Assembly (NCBI RefSeq): GCF_009363695.1
Contig: NZ_CP045403.1
Span: 1,840,001 to 1,904,000 of the forward strand
Length of the DNA stretch: 64,000 bases
Source: Bacillus sp. THAF10
GTDB lineage: Bacteria; Bacillota; Bacilli; Bacillales; Bacillaceae_I
Direction: 5' to 3'
Part shown: positions 36,792 through 45,168 of the stretch, in pieces
Layout: each line of letters starts with the position of its first letter
Numbering within the stretch: the first letter of the stretch is position 1
Notes under the pieces: model-generated
Seen by the model: only the letters and a program-made list of their open reading frames with translations
Databases searched by the model: none
What the model was told of the DNA's origin: nothing
Program-made: the position numbers and the translations under genes

Positions 36792-37544
36792 GTGAAATTA
36801 GAAAGGTTCACTCAGTACATAAGGAGCGTTGATTTATTAAAAGAAAACATTCCTTCATTTGAGCAGTTTCCATTTAACCTACCTGTCCTAAAGAGTTTGG
36901 AAAGTCTAGAATTCCATCCAAATGTGACTTATATTGTTGGAGAAAATGGGATGGGAAAATCCACTTTATTAGAAGGTATCGCAATCGCTTTAGGTTTTAA
37001 TCCTGAAGGTGGTACTTTTAATTTTAACTTTTCCAGCTATAACAGTCATTCCGAGCTAGATCAGTACCTTCGAGTTGTGAGAGGATCAGAAAGACCGCAA
37101 GATAACTTCTTTTTTCGAGCGGAAACATTTTATAATGTGGCAACCAATATTGAAGAGCTTGATCGTGAACTAGGTGGGCCTCGAATCATTGACTCTTTTG
37201 GAGGCAAATCCCTGCACGAGCAATCCCATGGCGAATCCTTTTTTGCAGCCTTTATAGAACGATTTCAAGGAAATGGATTATACATATTGGACGAACCAGA
37301 AGCAGCACTATCTCCTTTAAGACAAATGTCCATGCTCGCAAGAATTAACGAGTTAGTAAATCAAGGCTCACAATTCATCATTTCCACCCATTCTCCCATT
37401 ATCATGGCCTATCCAGATGCTAAAATAGTTGGTTTATCAGAAGAAGGTGCTAAGGAAATGACATTAGAAGAAACTTCGCATTTTCAGATTATGCAGCAAT
37501 TTTTTGAAAACAGAGATAGGATGCTTTACCACTTATTCAATTAG
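36792..37544 (+). CDS. AAA ATPase (SMC/RecF-like predicted ATPase)
   Basis: This 250-residue ABC-type ATPase lacks membrane partners. It has Walker A VGENGMGKSTLLE, the signature-like QSHGES, Walker B YILDEPEAALSP and the H-loop ISTHSPI. It belongs to the AAA_21-like stand-alone ATPases related to RecF and OLD. The function is unknown. It starts at GTG 36792, seven bases after AGAGGTG; the GTG 36783 overlaps that site. No nuclease or toxin partner is seen next to it, so a defence role is not supported. Confidence 0.8.
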   Translation: MKLERFTQYIRSVDLLKENIPSFEQFPFNLPVLKSLESLEFHPNVTYIVGENGMGKSTLLEGIAIALGFNPEGGTFNFNFSSYNSHSELDQYLRVVRGSERPQDNFFFRAETFYNVATNIEELDRELGGPRIIDSFGGKSLHEQSHGESFFAAFIERFQGNGLYILDEPEAALSPLRQMSMLARINELVNQGSQFIISTHSPIIMAYPDAKIVGLSEEGAKEMTLEETSHFQIMQQFFENRDRMLYHLFN

Positions 37545-37779
37545 AGGTAGGTGGTTGAGAAGGGGTTTCTACATTAAAAAGTGGGAAGAGACTTTAAAAG
37601 TGATGTAGATTACTAGCTTTACTTTAAAGTAGATGGCGCAGAAGAAATAGTTGAAATCTACATCCCATAGAAAAAGATGATTAATACACTATCAAAAACC
37701 AGGACCAATTTGGCCTGGTTTTTTTGTTATTGCAACAACTTAAGTAAAGAAACAATTTAGATTAATTTTCCAAAAATAG
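37545..37779 (+). other. Gap with a long-loop inverted repeat and a terminator
   Basis: The 300-bp gap holds a terminator (37694-37703 with 37714-37723, then T7) about 150 nt after the ATPase gene. It also holds a 10-bp inverted repeat GATGTAGATT/AATCTACATC (37602-37611 with 37655-37664) whose loop contains ACTTTAAAGT. I see no protein gene here. Confidence 0.5.
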
Positions 37780-37808
37780 TTGCATTTTTATGGAAATGAT
37801 AATATACT
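37780..37808 (+). promoter_or_regulatory. Promoter of the GntR/ABC operon
   Basis: TTGCAT (37780-37785) and TATACT (37803-37808), with 17-bp spacing, form a good sigma-A promoter. The AACACTAATGCACTATGTA stretch downstream may hold the operator. Confidence 0.7.
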
Positions 37809-37850
37809 ACATTACAACACTAATGCACTATGTAAGATGGAGGTGTGACG

Positions 37851-38255
37851 TTGATTTTAGATACAGATGGGTCAAAACCAATTTACATGCAAATTGCAGA
37901 ATGGCTGGAAACAGAAATCCTAAACGATCATTTTACCGTTGATCAAAAGGTTTACTCTCAATATCAGTTAGCTGAAATTTTCAATATAAATCCGGCAACA
38001 GCTGCAAAAGGACTGACCATGCTAGTAGATAATCAAGTTTTATATAAAAAAAGGGGGCTTGGCATGTTTGTGACAGGAGAAGCCAAGAAAATCATTTTGA
38101 CGAACAGGAAAGAACACACCTTAAAGAGGTTAGTTTCTGAGCTAGTTGCAGAAGCACATCAGCTTAATGTGGAAATGGAAGAATTAGTTTCCATGATAAA
38201 AAATGCTAGCGCGGTAAAGGGGGAAAAAGGGGATGGAAGTGGTAACAGGGCATAA
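37851..38255 (+). CDS. GntR family regulator, YtrA type
   Basis: This 134-residue repressor has a short GntR winged helix (PIYMQIAEWLETEILNDHF, QYQLAEIFNINPATAAKGLTML, LYKKRGLGMFV) and a small helical tail, as in YtrA-type regulators of ABC transporters. I choose TTG 37851, seven bases after GGAGG; GTG 37845 lies in the ribosome site. It overlaps the ABC ATPase gene by 23 nt and is the first gene of a four-gene operon, probably autoregulated. Confidence 0.88.
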   Translation: MILDTDGSKPIYMQIAEWLETEILNDHFTVDQKVYSQYQLAEIFNINPATAAKGLTMLVDNQVLYKKRGLGMFVTGEAKKIILTNRKEHTLKRLVSELVAEAHQLNVEMEELVSMIKNASAVKGEKGDGSGNRA

Positions 38256-39129
38256 TGTAACAAAAGAGTATCGGGGTTCGAAAGCACTCAACAATCTCCA
38301 TTTTGGAATTAAAGAGAACAAGATAACTGGGCTTATTGGGCGGAATGGTGCAGGGAAAACAACGTTGTTGAAAATGATGGCAGGATTCATACAGCCAACA
38401 AAAGGGGAATTGAATATATTTGGTGAAAGACCATTTAATAATCTGCAAGCTTCCGCAAATACTATTTTAGTAGATGATATGATGAGTTTTCCTACTGCAC
38501 TCAACCTTGAAGAAATCCTCAAAGTGGCAGGTAGGTTCTACCCAAATTGGGATGAGGAATTAGCAAGGAAGCTTTTTCAATACTTTTCTTTTCGAAATAA
38601 TCACCGTCATGATGAGTTATCAAAAGGAAAGAAGAGTACATTTAATATGATTGTTGGGCTTGCATCCAAATGTCCACTAACGATGTTTGATGAGCCGACG
38701 ACGGGAATGGATGCGGCTGTTCGAAAGGATTTTTATCGAGCACTTTTAAAAGACTATCTGGCTTCCCCTCGAACAATCATCATCTCAAGCCATCATTTAG
38801 AGGAAATAGAGGATTTATTGGAAGAAATTCTTCTGATTCATAACGGCGAAAAGCTCCTTCATCTACCAATAGAAGCATTGAAAGAATATGCAATTGGAGT
38901 CAGAGGGAACACAACGATAATGAAAGAGTGGGCAGAATCACAAGAGATACTTTATACCAAAGAATTAAGCCCTGGCTCTTCTTACATGGTAATTGAAAAT
39001 CTTTATAAAGAAAAAATCAAACAAGATGCTAATACCTATGGATTTCAGATATCACCAGTCTCACCAAGTGATCTATGCGTATACCTGACGAATCCTACGA
39101 AAGGTGGGATTGATGATGTCTTTAAGTAA
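38233..39129 (+). CDS. ABC transporter ATP-binding protein, YtrB-like
   Basis: This 298-residue ATPase has Walker A GRNGAGKTTLL, signature LSKGKKS in place of LSGGQ, Walker B LTMFDEPTTGMD and H-loop SSHHLEE, then a C-terminal extension of about 80 residues. The atypical signature and FNMIVGLASK motif are common in GntR-linked (YtrB-type) transporters. It overlaps both neighbours. It probably powers the permease encoded next; the cargo is unknown, with cell-envelope stress relief being typical for relatives. Confidence 0.87.
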   Translation: MEVVTGHNVTKEYRGSKALNNLHFGIKENKITGLIGRNGAGKTTLLKMMAGFIQPTKGELNIFGERPFNNLQASANTILVDDMMSFPTALNLEEILKVAGRFYPNWDEELARKLFQYFSFRNNHRHDELSKGKKSTFNMIVGLASKCPLTMFDEPTTGMDAAVRKDFYRALLKDYLASPRTIIISSHHLEEIEDLLEEILLIHNGEKLLHLPIEALKEYAIGVRGNTTIMKEWAESQEILYTKELSPGSSYMVIENLYKEKIKQDANTYGFQISPVSPSDLCVYLTNPTKGGIDDVFK

Positions 39130-39862
39130 TGTTACTGTACAAAACGTTGTGAAAGAACAAGTTAGATATAAGCTTTCCGCATATTCAGGAGTGTATCTAT
39201 CACTTGTTGTCCTTCAGCTTTTAGGATTATTATTTTCCTTTAATGGGTCCGGAATGTCTGGTGGAGGAAGAGGTGAGAGTTTTAGATACAGTATTTATCA
39301 TTATACAGGTGACGGTGTCATTACCTTTACACTTTTATGGGCATTCATCGTTTCCATCATTATCACAACGAGAGCCTACAGAAATGATGACTTTACCTTT
39401 GTTTCTAACAGGTTAACGAGCAATCTCTCCAATTTTCTGTTTTTGGTCCTAGCTGCCATAATTGGAGCAATTACTGCAGAACTTTCTACTTATGTTTTAA
39501 AGGTGATTATGTACTTTCTTCCAAACTTTGGACCGTTTTATTATACAGGTAATCCATATTCGTTATTAGTACTGCTGCAAGGCTCTATGGTTACTTTCCT
39601 TTACATCATGTTGTTTGCTGGTCTTGGCTATTTTGTGGGGACCATCATTAGATTGCATCCTTTGTTAAAAGTAGTTGTGCCAGTTGTTTTATTAGGGGTT
39701 TTATTTTTTGGTGGAGCAACAGGTACCGGTGTACCAGATATTATCAAATTTTTTGTAGAGGAAAGATCTTTGACGATTTTTATTGCAAAATCAATTGCTA
39801 CCAGTTTTATTCTTTTCGGAGCTTCAAGCTGGATTTTTAACAGAGTGGAGGTGAGGCAATGA
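39113..39862 (+). CDS. ABC transporter permease
   Basis: This polytopic protein has about six membrane helices (VYLSLVVLQLLGLLFSF, VITFTLLWAFIVSIIIT and others) and 249 residues from ATG 39113. ATG 39116 is an equally good start with respect to AAGGTGG. It overlaps the ATPase gene by 17 nt and ends in an ATGA overlap with the next gene, so translation is coupled. It is the probable membrane partner of the YtrB-like ATPase. Confidence 0.8.
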   Translation: MMSLSNVTVQNVVKEQVRYKLSAYSGVYLSLVVLQLLGLLFSFNGSGMSGGGRGESFRYSIYHYTGDGVITFTLLWAFIVSIIITTRAYRNDDFTFVSNRLTSNLSNFLFLVLAAIIGAITAELSTYVLKVIMYFLPNFGPFYYTGNPYSLLVLLQGSMVTFLYIMLFAGLGYFVGTIIRLHPLLKVVVPVVLLGVLFFGGATGTGVPDIIKFFVEERSLTIFIAKSIATSFILFGASSWIFNRVEVRQ

Positions 39863-40530
39863 CGACCATAATTGGTGCATTTCTTCCAATCCTTTTATTA
39901 CTTTTGTTTTTCTTCCTACTTTCAAAAGGATTAAGAAAAGTAAATTTCAATTTATCATCACAGAAAAACAACCTTATTTTAGGTGGATACATGGGGATTT
40001 TAGTTATATTCACTGTAGTGTTTTTCTTTTTGCCAGATGATGAATTTGTGAGAAGTGAACAAATATTAAATCACCCAGAAGAATCGGTTTACGATAGATT
40101 ACTAGCGAAGGAAAACGTGGAAGGTGTGGCAAAAAAGGAAAGGATTCCTTTTAAAGAAAGTACCCTCTTCTTTCAAAGTACAGACTTTCCAGATTTCACT
40201 GTAATGTTTGAAAGAGATAAAGAATTAAAAGATGAGTTAATTGTGTCGGTTTATCCTGGGGTGTTAGAAATAGACAATATTGATGTTTCTTCCAAATTCC
40301 CTCTACCTTTTTATCAAACAGATGGAAATATAATGACAGTGAGAAACGGACTACCCGTCGAGGTAGAGTTCCATAAGTTCAATCAGAATTTCACCTACAG
40401 ACAATTTAACGAAAACCGGTACCAAGAACATTCATCAAGTTTCTCTGACAGACCAATTATACATGTAAAGGTTCCAGATGATTTAGAAGTAAAATATGAT
40501 CCGAATTTAGATGTGGTAGAAATAAAGTAG
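39859..40530 (+). CDS. Membrane-anchored protein of the GntR/ABC operon
   Basis: This 223-residue protein has two N-terminal membrane helices and a soluble beta-rich domain, probably outside the cell (VMFERDKELKDELIVSVYPG, PIIHVKVPDDLEVKYDP). It has no recognisable family. It overlaps the permease gene by 4 nt (ATGA) and is the last gene before a terminator, so it probably acts with the transporter. Confidence 0.7.
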   Translation: MTTIIGAFLPILLLLLFFFLLSKGLRKVNFNLSSQKNNLILGGYMGILVIFTVVFFFLPDDEFVRSEQILNHPEESVYDRLLAKENVEGVAKKERIPFKESTLFFQSTDFPDFTVMFERDKELKDELIVSVYPGVLEIDNIDVSSKFPLPFYQTDGNIMTVRNGLPVEVEFHKFNQNFTYRQFNENRYQEHSSSFSDRPIIHVKVPDDLEVKYDPNLDVVEIK

Positions 40531-40557
40531 CATGAGGCCATCCTCATGCTTTTTTTA
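40529..40557 (+). terminator. Terminator of the GntR/ABC operon
   Basis: A perfect 9-bp stem (40529-40537 with 40542-40550) is followed by seven T. Confidence 0.88.
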
Positions 40558-40654
40558 ATCTTGGCTTAAAAATATCTTATTTTTCCAGTCACCTTTTCCT
40601 TCCTCCTGCATATACTTTCTATTGTGTGATTATAATTGGAAGGGAAGAAAAAGG

Positions 40655-40804
40655 ATGAAAGAGATGTTTGTGAAAGAGAATGCAAAAGAGTTGGATTTAA
40701 AATTGGAAGCTTATACGAGTGGTTTTAAAGTGATAGAAGTAAATGTTTCCGATCAAACAGAAAGCTTACCAGCACTTGTGAATCCTATCAAAATTAATAT
40801 GTAA
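40655..40804 (+). CDS. Small 49-residue protein, unrecognised
   Basis: ATG 40655 follows GGAAGGGAAG, and a TATAAT (40631-40636) lies shortly upstream. The product is charged and soluble (MKEMFVKENAKELDLKLEAY, ending NPIKINM). It is bounded downstream by a terminator-like stem at 40854-40881. I do not recognise it; it is probably a small expressed protein but could be spurious. Confidence 0.45.
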   Translation: MKEMFVKENAKELDLKLEAYTSGFKVIEVNVSDQTESLPALVNPIKINM

Positions 40805-40931
40805 TCTTGAAGTGCCATTTCTTTTTTGTAGTATTACATAAAAGATGGATTGAAAAGCGTATCCGTATGAGGATGCGTTTTTTTCTTTGCATTGCTATAA
40901 TAAAAAAAAGTCAGCAATTTGGAGGACAAGC

Positions 40932-41426
40932 TTGGATTTATATTGTACTAAACACAAAAAAAGGCTAGAAGAACGCTATTACCATGAGGAGCAAAAAATC
41001 CATCTCTATTGTGTGGATTGTGAGATAGAAAGAAATTACAACCAGAAATGGAGTAACAGCACCTCCTCAAACAAGATGTTCATAAAAAGAACAAAAAAAA
41101 CACTCCTTTTCTCGCTGCTTATTGGCATGGTTATCGTGATCTTCTTACCATTAGGGACATTAGTGAAAGTTCTATTGTGCAGCATCCTTTTCCTTCTAAT
41201 GATAAGAAATATTCTTCATTCCTATCAGTCCAGACTTCCTGATGAGCGCATGCCGGTTTGGGATGATATTAGAGCAAAAAGCCTCAATCAAAGCAGTATT
41301 CAAGCAAATGAAGTTTCTCACCGGAAAAGACAATGGAAAAAGGATTTTATACAGCAAAATAAAGGAAGAGCTTGGACAGAGGAAGACTGGCAACAATTTT
41401 TACGACAGTACTACCGAAAAGATTAG
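40932..41426 (+). CDS. Zinc-ribbon-like membrane protein, unrecognised
   Basis: This 164-residue protein starts at TTG 40932, behind TTGGAGGA. The N-terminus has a Cys/His arrangement (LYCTKHKKRLEE ... LYCVDCE) that looks like a small zinc-binding B-box-type motif. Two adjacent membrane helices follow (LLFSLLIGMVIVIFLPLGTL, LLCSILFLLMI), then a charged tail ending in EEDWQQFLRQYYRKD. Function unknown. It precedes the GerP-like and selB genes on the same strand. Confidence 0.6.
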   Translation: MDLYCTKHKKRLEERYYHEEQKIHLYCVDCEIERNYNQKWSNSTSSNKMFIKRTKKTLLFSLLIGMVIVIFLPLGTLVKVLLCSILFLLMIRNILHSYQSRLPDERMPVWDDIRAKSLNQSSIQANEVSHRKRQWKKDFIQQNKGRAWTEEDWQQFLRQYYRKD

Positions 41427-41494
41427 TCTTTTGGGACGTCCACCTATACAAGCAAAAACATGCCTTCATACGCTAAGAAAAAGGAGTGGTTTGT

Positions 41495-41722
41495 ATGGCA
41501 TGTATTATAAAAAAAGTCATCATTGAAAATGTAAATGGTGGTGTAGTCAATTTCGGAAATATTTTTAAGGCTTGTCCAATTACGGTAGAAAAAGGGGTAA
41601 CAGGATCAGGATCAGGCAATTTAGGTAAGTGCATCAAAACAAGTACGAAAATTAGTATTGTAAATATATGTGGAAAAAAACATGTAAAAGTAATAGACGA
41701 AATAGGTGATGGATTTGACTAA
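41495..41722 (+). CDS. GerPF/GerPA-like small protein
   Basis: This 75-residue protein resembles the small GerPA/GerPF spore germination proteins in NGGVVNFGNIFKACP and the Gly-Ser run GSGSGNLG. It differs in having four Cys. AAAAGGAG precedes ATG 41495. GerP proteins are made in the mother cell and affect spore-coat permeability. Its stop overlaps the selB start by 8 nt, so the two are translationally coupled or at least co-transcribed. That is an unexpected neighbour for selB. Confidence 0.6.
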   Translation: MACIIKKVIIENVNGGVVNFGNIFKACPITVEKGVTGSGSGNLGKCIKTSTKISIVNICGKKHVKVIDEIGDGFD

Positions 41723-43598
41723 GCATTTTACTATTGGAATGGCAGGCCATATTGATCATGGAAAAACAACGTTAACTAAGGCTTTAACCGGTGTGGAGAC
41801 GGATCGGCTAAAAGAAGAAAAGGAAAGGGGAATATCCATTGAACTTGGATTTGCTCCTTTTTTATTGGATCATAAAACGCAATTATCCATTATTGATGTA
41901 CCTGGACATGAACGTTTTATTCGACAAATGATAGCAGGAGTGTCAGGAATTGATTTAGTTATTCTTGTCGTTGCAGCAGACGAAGGTGTGATGCCGCAGA
42001 CAAAAGAGCATTTAGCAATCATTAAATACTTGCAAATAAAGAATGGAATTATTGCTATTACCAAAAAAGATTTAGTGGAAGAAGAAATGCTTGAATTAGT
42101 AGAAGAGGAAATTGTGGATGAGTTAGAAGGGACTGTATTTCAGCACTCTCCCGTTGTGTTCGTAAATAGTACTAAAAATGAAGGAATCGATAGGTTGAAA
42201 AAATTGATATCTTCACAATTAGAGGATTTCGCTCAGCGTTCGATTCAGGGCCCTTTCCGTCTAGCCGTGGACCAGGTTTTCTCGTTAAAGGGGCAAGGCA
42301 CGATTGTGAGAGGTACCATTGAAGAAGGGAGCATATCACTAGACCAGGAGTTAGAGGTGCTACCTGAAAGAATTCCTGTGAGGGTTCGTCACCTTCAAGT
42401 ACATAATCATACTGTCCAATCTGCAAGTGCAGGTCAACGGGTAGCAATGAATCTTCCTAATGTGGGAAAAGACAGAATTGCTCGTGGAGATGTTTTAGCA
42501 ACGCCAAACGCTTATGAAGCGACAGACACCATTGATGTTTCAGTAGAATTTATGAAAAGTCTATCTGCCCCCATTAAACAGAGAAGTTCTATAAAAATAC
42601 ATATAGGTACAGCAGAAGTGATGGGACGAATTGTCTTTTTTGACAGAAATGAATTTCAAGAAAATGATCACCAAGAAGTACTATGCCAAATTCGGTTAGA
42701 TGAAAAAATCACAGCCAAACGGGGTGACCGTTTTATCTTAAGGAGACCCTCCCCAGCAGAAACAATTGGAGGTGGCTGGGTCATACAGCCAAATGGATCA
42801 AAGTACAGATTTGGTGAAGTGACCATTCAAAAGCTTACTAGCATCAAAGAAGGAACGCCAGAAGAAAGGGTTCAACAATTGTTCAGTAAAAGAGCGGTTG
42901 TACATAAAGAAGAAATTTTTCAAGAAACAGGGGTTTCTTTAGAAGAATGTCAATTTCTTATTAAAGAAGAAAAATTAGTAGAAATCAATAATGGTAAGTA
43001 TTCATTTATTGATATTATTTCTAGTTTTGAGGAACAGGTTATCGACTATTTAAACCATTATCATGAGCGATATCCTATGCGTGTTGGTGCACCAAAAGCA
43101 GAGTTACTTATGGCGACAATGGGGGATGAAAGCAAGGACTTGGGACAGTATGTATTGCGATGCCTGATAGAAAAGAAGCAATTAGAGCAAAGGGAAAGTT
43201 TATTGCATCTTACACCGCATCAACCCGGATATCCTGTAGCTTGGAAAAAAAGAATGGAGCAGGTGGTCGGAGCTGTGGAGGAGGACAAGCTTACTCCTCA
43301 GCCTTTTTTAGAGCACGCACAAAAAGCTGGTCTGCCCGACTTGCACATAAACGAACTCCGATATTTCTTAGTATCACAGTCGATGGCCTATGAATTGGAT
43401 GAAAAGCATCTGATCCATCGAAATGCCTTACACGAAGCCGTCAGAAAACTAAAGAGCATCTATACAGAAAAAATGGAGCTAAACGATATAAAAGAGACCT
43501 TCTCCTTATCAAGAAAATACCTTATTCCATTTGTAGAACTTTTGGATCGATTAGGCTATACAAAAAGAATAGAGTCTGAGCGGTATTGGAGGGAATAA
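41715..43598 (+). CDS. selB: Selenocysteine-specific elongation factor SelB
   Basis: SelB brings Sec-tRNA to UGA codons marked by a SECIS hairpin. The N-terminal EF-Tu-like GTPase has [18 protein letters not shown] and TKKD. Domains II/III follow ([37 protein letters not shown]). The C-terminal third contains winged-helix modules that bind SECIS RNA, ending in [24 protein letters not shown] prefer TTG 41715 (627 residues), six bases after AGGTG; ATG 41709 abuts the site. The size is normal for SelB. It converges on selD. Confidence 0.96.
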   Translation: MTKHFTIGMAGHIDHGKTTLTKALTGVETDRLKEEKERGISIELGFAPFLLDHKTQLSIIDVPGHERFIRQMIAGVSGIDLVILVVAADEGVMPQTKEHLAIIKYLQIKNGIIAITKKDLVEEEMLELVEEEIVDELEGTVFQHSPVVFVNSTKNEGIDRLKKLISSQLEDFAQRSIQGPFRLAVDQVFSLKGQGTIVRGTIEEGSISLDQELEVLPERIPVRVRHLQVHNHTVQSASAGQRVAMNLPNVGKDRIARGDVLATPNAYEATDTIDVSVEFMKSLSAPIKQRSSIKIHIGTAEVMGRIVFFDRNEFQENDHQEVLCQIRLDEKITAKRGDRFILRRPSPAETIGGGWVIQPNGSKYRFGEVTIQKLTSIKEGTPEERVQQLFSKRAVVHKEEIFQETGVSLEECQFLIKEEKLVEINNGKYSFIDIISSFEEQVIDYLNHYHERYPMRVGAPKAELLMATMGDESKDLGQYVLRCLIEKKQLEQRESLLHLTPHQPGYPVAWKKRMEQVVGAVEEDKLTPQPFLEHAQKAGLPDLHINELRYFLVSQSMAYELDEKHLIHRNALHEAVRKLKSIYTEKMELNDIKETFSLSRKYLIPFVELLDRLGYTKRIESERYWRE

Positions 43599-43600
43599 AA

Positions 43601-43640
43601 CAACACGCCATCTAGTTAACCTAGTTGGCGTGTTGTTTTT
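43601..43640. terminator. Bidirectional terminator between selB and selD
   Basis: A 10-bp perfect stem (43601-43610 with 43626-43635) has T runs on both strands and overlaps the selD stop codon. Confidence 0.85.
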
Positions 43641-44685
43641 TCACTGTGATTGCTTTTTCTTTTTTCTCAACCACCTGCCCAATGATGGCAGAGTGTATGT
43701 TCCGTTTATTCAATTCTTTTACGTACAAATGAGCATCTTTTTCCGGCATGCTAACTAATAACCCTCCGGATGTAATAGCGTCACAGAGCACCAGTTGTTC
43801 AGAAATCGTCAAAGCTTCTTCATAATGAACAAAAGGAAGTAGCCATTGGTGATTAGATTTAGATCCACCTGGGATGATACCTTCATTTGCGAGGTCATAT
43901 GTACCTGAGAGAACAGGTATTGCTTCTGAATACATCATAAAGCTCACATTACTGCCTAAAGCCATTTCAAAAGCATGCCCTAACAAGCCAAATCCGGTTA
44001 CATCCGTCACTGCATTTGGATGGAAATCTTGAAGAACCAGAGCCGCTTCTTTATTTAGCATACTCATGATGCTAGTCACTTCTTTTTCTTGTTCAGGACT
44101 TGCTTTTTCCCTTTTGATTGCAGTTGTAAGAATTCCAACTCCAATTGGTTTTGTTAATACAAGGACATCGCCAGGGATTGCTCCAACATTTTTCCAAATA
44201 CGATCAGGATGGATAAATCCTGTCACAGATAATCCGAATTTTGGCTCTTGGTCATCAATGGAATGGCCACCAACAATCACGGCACCTGCTTCTTTCACCT
44301 TATCAATGGCACCTGAGAGAATTTGATTAAGAATTTCTGGTCCTAATTCTTTTATAGGATATCCGACAATGTTTAAAGCTGTTTTCGGGGTACCCCCCAT
44401 TGCATAAACATCACTTAAAGCATTAGCAGCTGCGATTTGTCCAAACATATAAGGGTCATCGACAACTGGAGTAAAATAGTCGAGGGTTTGAATCATCGCA
44501 ATTTCATCTGTGATTCGATACACTCCAGCATCATCAGACGTCTGATACCCCACTAAAAGATTCGGGTCATGAATGTTTTGTGGTAAATCACGCAAAACTT
44601 GCGCGAGGTCACTAGGACCAAGTTTGCAGCCTCAGCCAGCTTTCGTAGATAAGGATGTTAAGCGGATTTTCTCATGCTTACTCAC
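43621..44685 (-). CDS. selD: Selenophosphate synthetase SelD, with in-frame UGA (Sec18)
   Basis: SelD makes selenophosphate from selenide and ATP. The true start is GTG 44685 behind GAGGAGGTGG. From there the frame reads VSKHEKIRLTSLSTKAG, UGA (44634-44632), GCKLGPSDLAQVLRDLP. This places selenocysteine 18 in the glycine-rich active-site motif (G-U/C-G-C-K) of the family. The rest is typical: TSDDAGVYR, TLDYFTPVVDDPYMFGQIAAANALSDVYAMGG, GGHSIDD. It has 354 residues counting Sec. A gene caller stopping at UGA would start at Met 44595 and lose the first 30 residues, including the catalytic residue. Confidence 0.95.
44592..44627 (-). promoter_or_regulatory. SECIS-like hairpin in selD mRNA
   Basis: Five nt after the UGA codon, GCAAACTTG pairs with CAAGTTTTGC (one bulge). 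Inside, GGTC pairs with GACC around the loop CTAGT, 17 nt after the UGA. Position and stem length suit a bacterial SECIS. The G in the loop is not among its first two bases, so the fit to the usual rule is imperfect. Confidence 0.65.
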
Positions 44686-44849
44686 AAATACCACCTCCTC
44701 TTCACTAGTATATTCGCTGAAAAAAATGATTTCCAGTCATAAAAATTTTGATTTTTGCGAAAAACTAATGCTTGTACTACAATAGAAGTAATGACTAAGG
44801 AATTATTTGGTCATCGTAGTAACTAACATGCTTTTTAGGAGGAAAAAAC

Positions 44850-45089
44850 ATGAACAACTTTAAAGTATCCATTGAATTTTGCATGCAGTGAAACTACGCG
44901 CCAAAAGCCGCGAGTTTCGCGGAATCACTTTTCAGCCATTTTCGGACGAACATTACTTCCATGGAACTGATTCCTAGTTCAGGTGGAAGATTTGAGGTTT
45001 CCGTGAATGGAGAACCGTTCTATTCCAAATTAGAAACAGGTGTTTTCCCAAATGCGGAAGACATTATTGCACAATTGGAAGGAAAGTAG
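44850..45089 (+). CDS. SelW-like (Rdx family) selenoprotein with CxxU motif
   Basis: This 79-residue frame has one in-frame UGA at codon 14 (44889-44891). It reads MNNFKVSIEFCMQ, UGA, NYAPKAASFAESLFSHF, then SSGGRFEVSVNGEPFYSK, GVFPNAEDIIAQL, and ends TAG. The IEFCxxU-NY...A start, the GG-FEV-V(N/D)G middle and the G-FP end are the SelT/SelW/SelH (Rdx) thioredoxin-like family, in which C-x-x-U/C is the redox centre. A GGAGG site lies before ATG 44850. It sits between divergent selD and downstream selA. Family members are thought to be redox proteins; the partner is unknown. The gene is invisible to standard calling. Confidence 0.93.
44892..44922 (+). promoter_or_regulatory. SECIS-like hairpin after the UGA of the SelW-like gene
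   Basis: CCGCG (44908-44912) and CGCGG (44918-44922) enclose the loop AGTTT (44913-44917). The loop begins 22 nt after the UGA and has G at its second position, matching the general bacterial SECIS rule (distance about 16-37 nt, G in the first two loop bases). An alternative longer stem pairs AAACT.CGCG with CGCGAGTTT. Confidence 0.8.
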
Positions 45090-45168
45090 AAGAGGAGGGG
45101 CTGCCCCTTCTTTTCTGCTTTCTATCACGATATAGTAATGATACGAAAGAGGGAGAGAGGGTGAGTTT

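Noticed and set aside
36792..37544. Anti-phage defence ATPase
   Set aside because: The ATPase has an ABC/OLD-like core, but no nuclease, toxin or reverse transcriptase gene lies beside it, so a defence role cannot be supported.
41242..41526. 94-codon frame overlapping the zinc-ribbon protein
   Set aside because: Out of frame with the better-supported genes at 40932-41426 and 41495-41722.
44596..44685. Frameshift or nonsense mutation in selD
   Set aside because: The single stop is UGA, exactly at the Sec/Cys position of the family, and the sel genes are all present; recoding is the better explanation.
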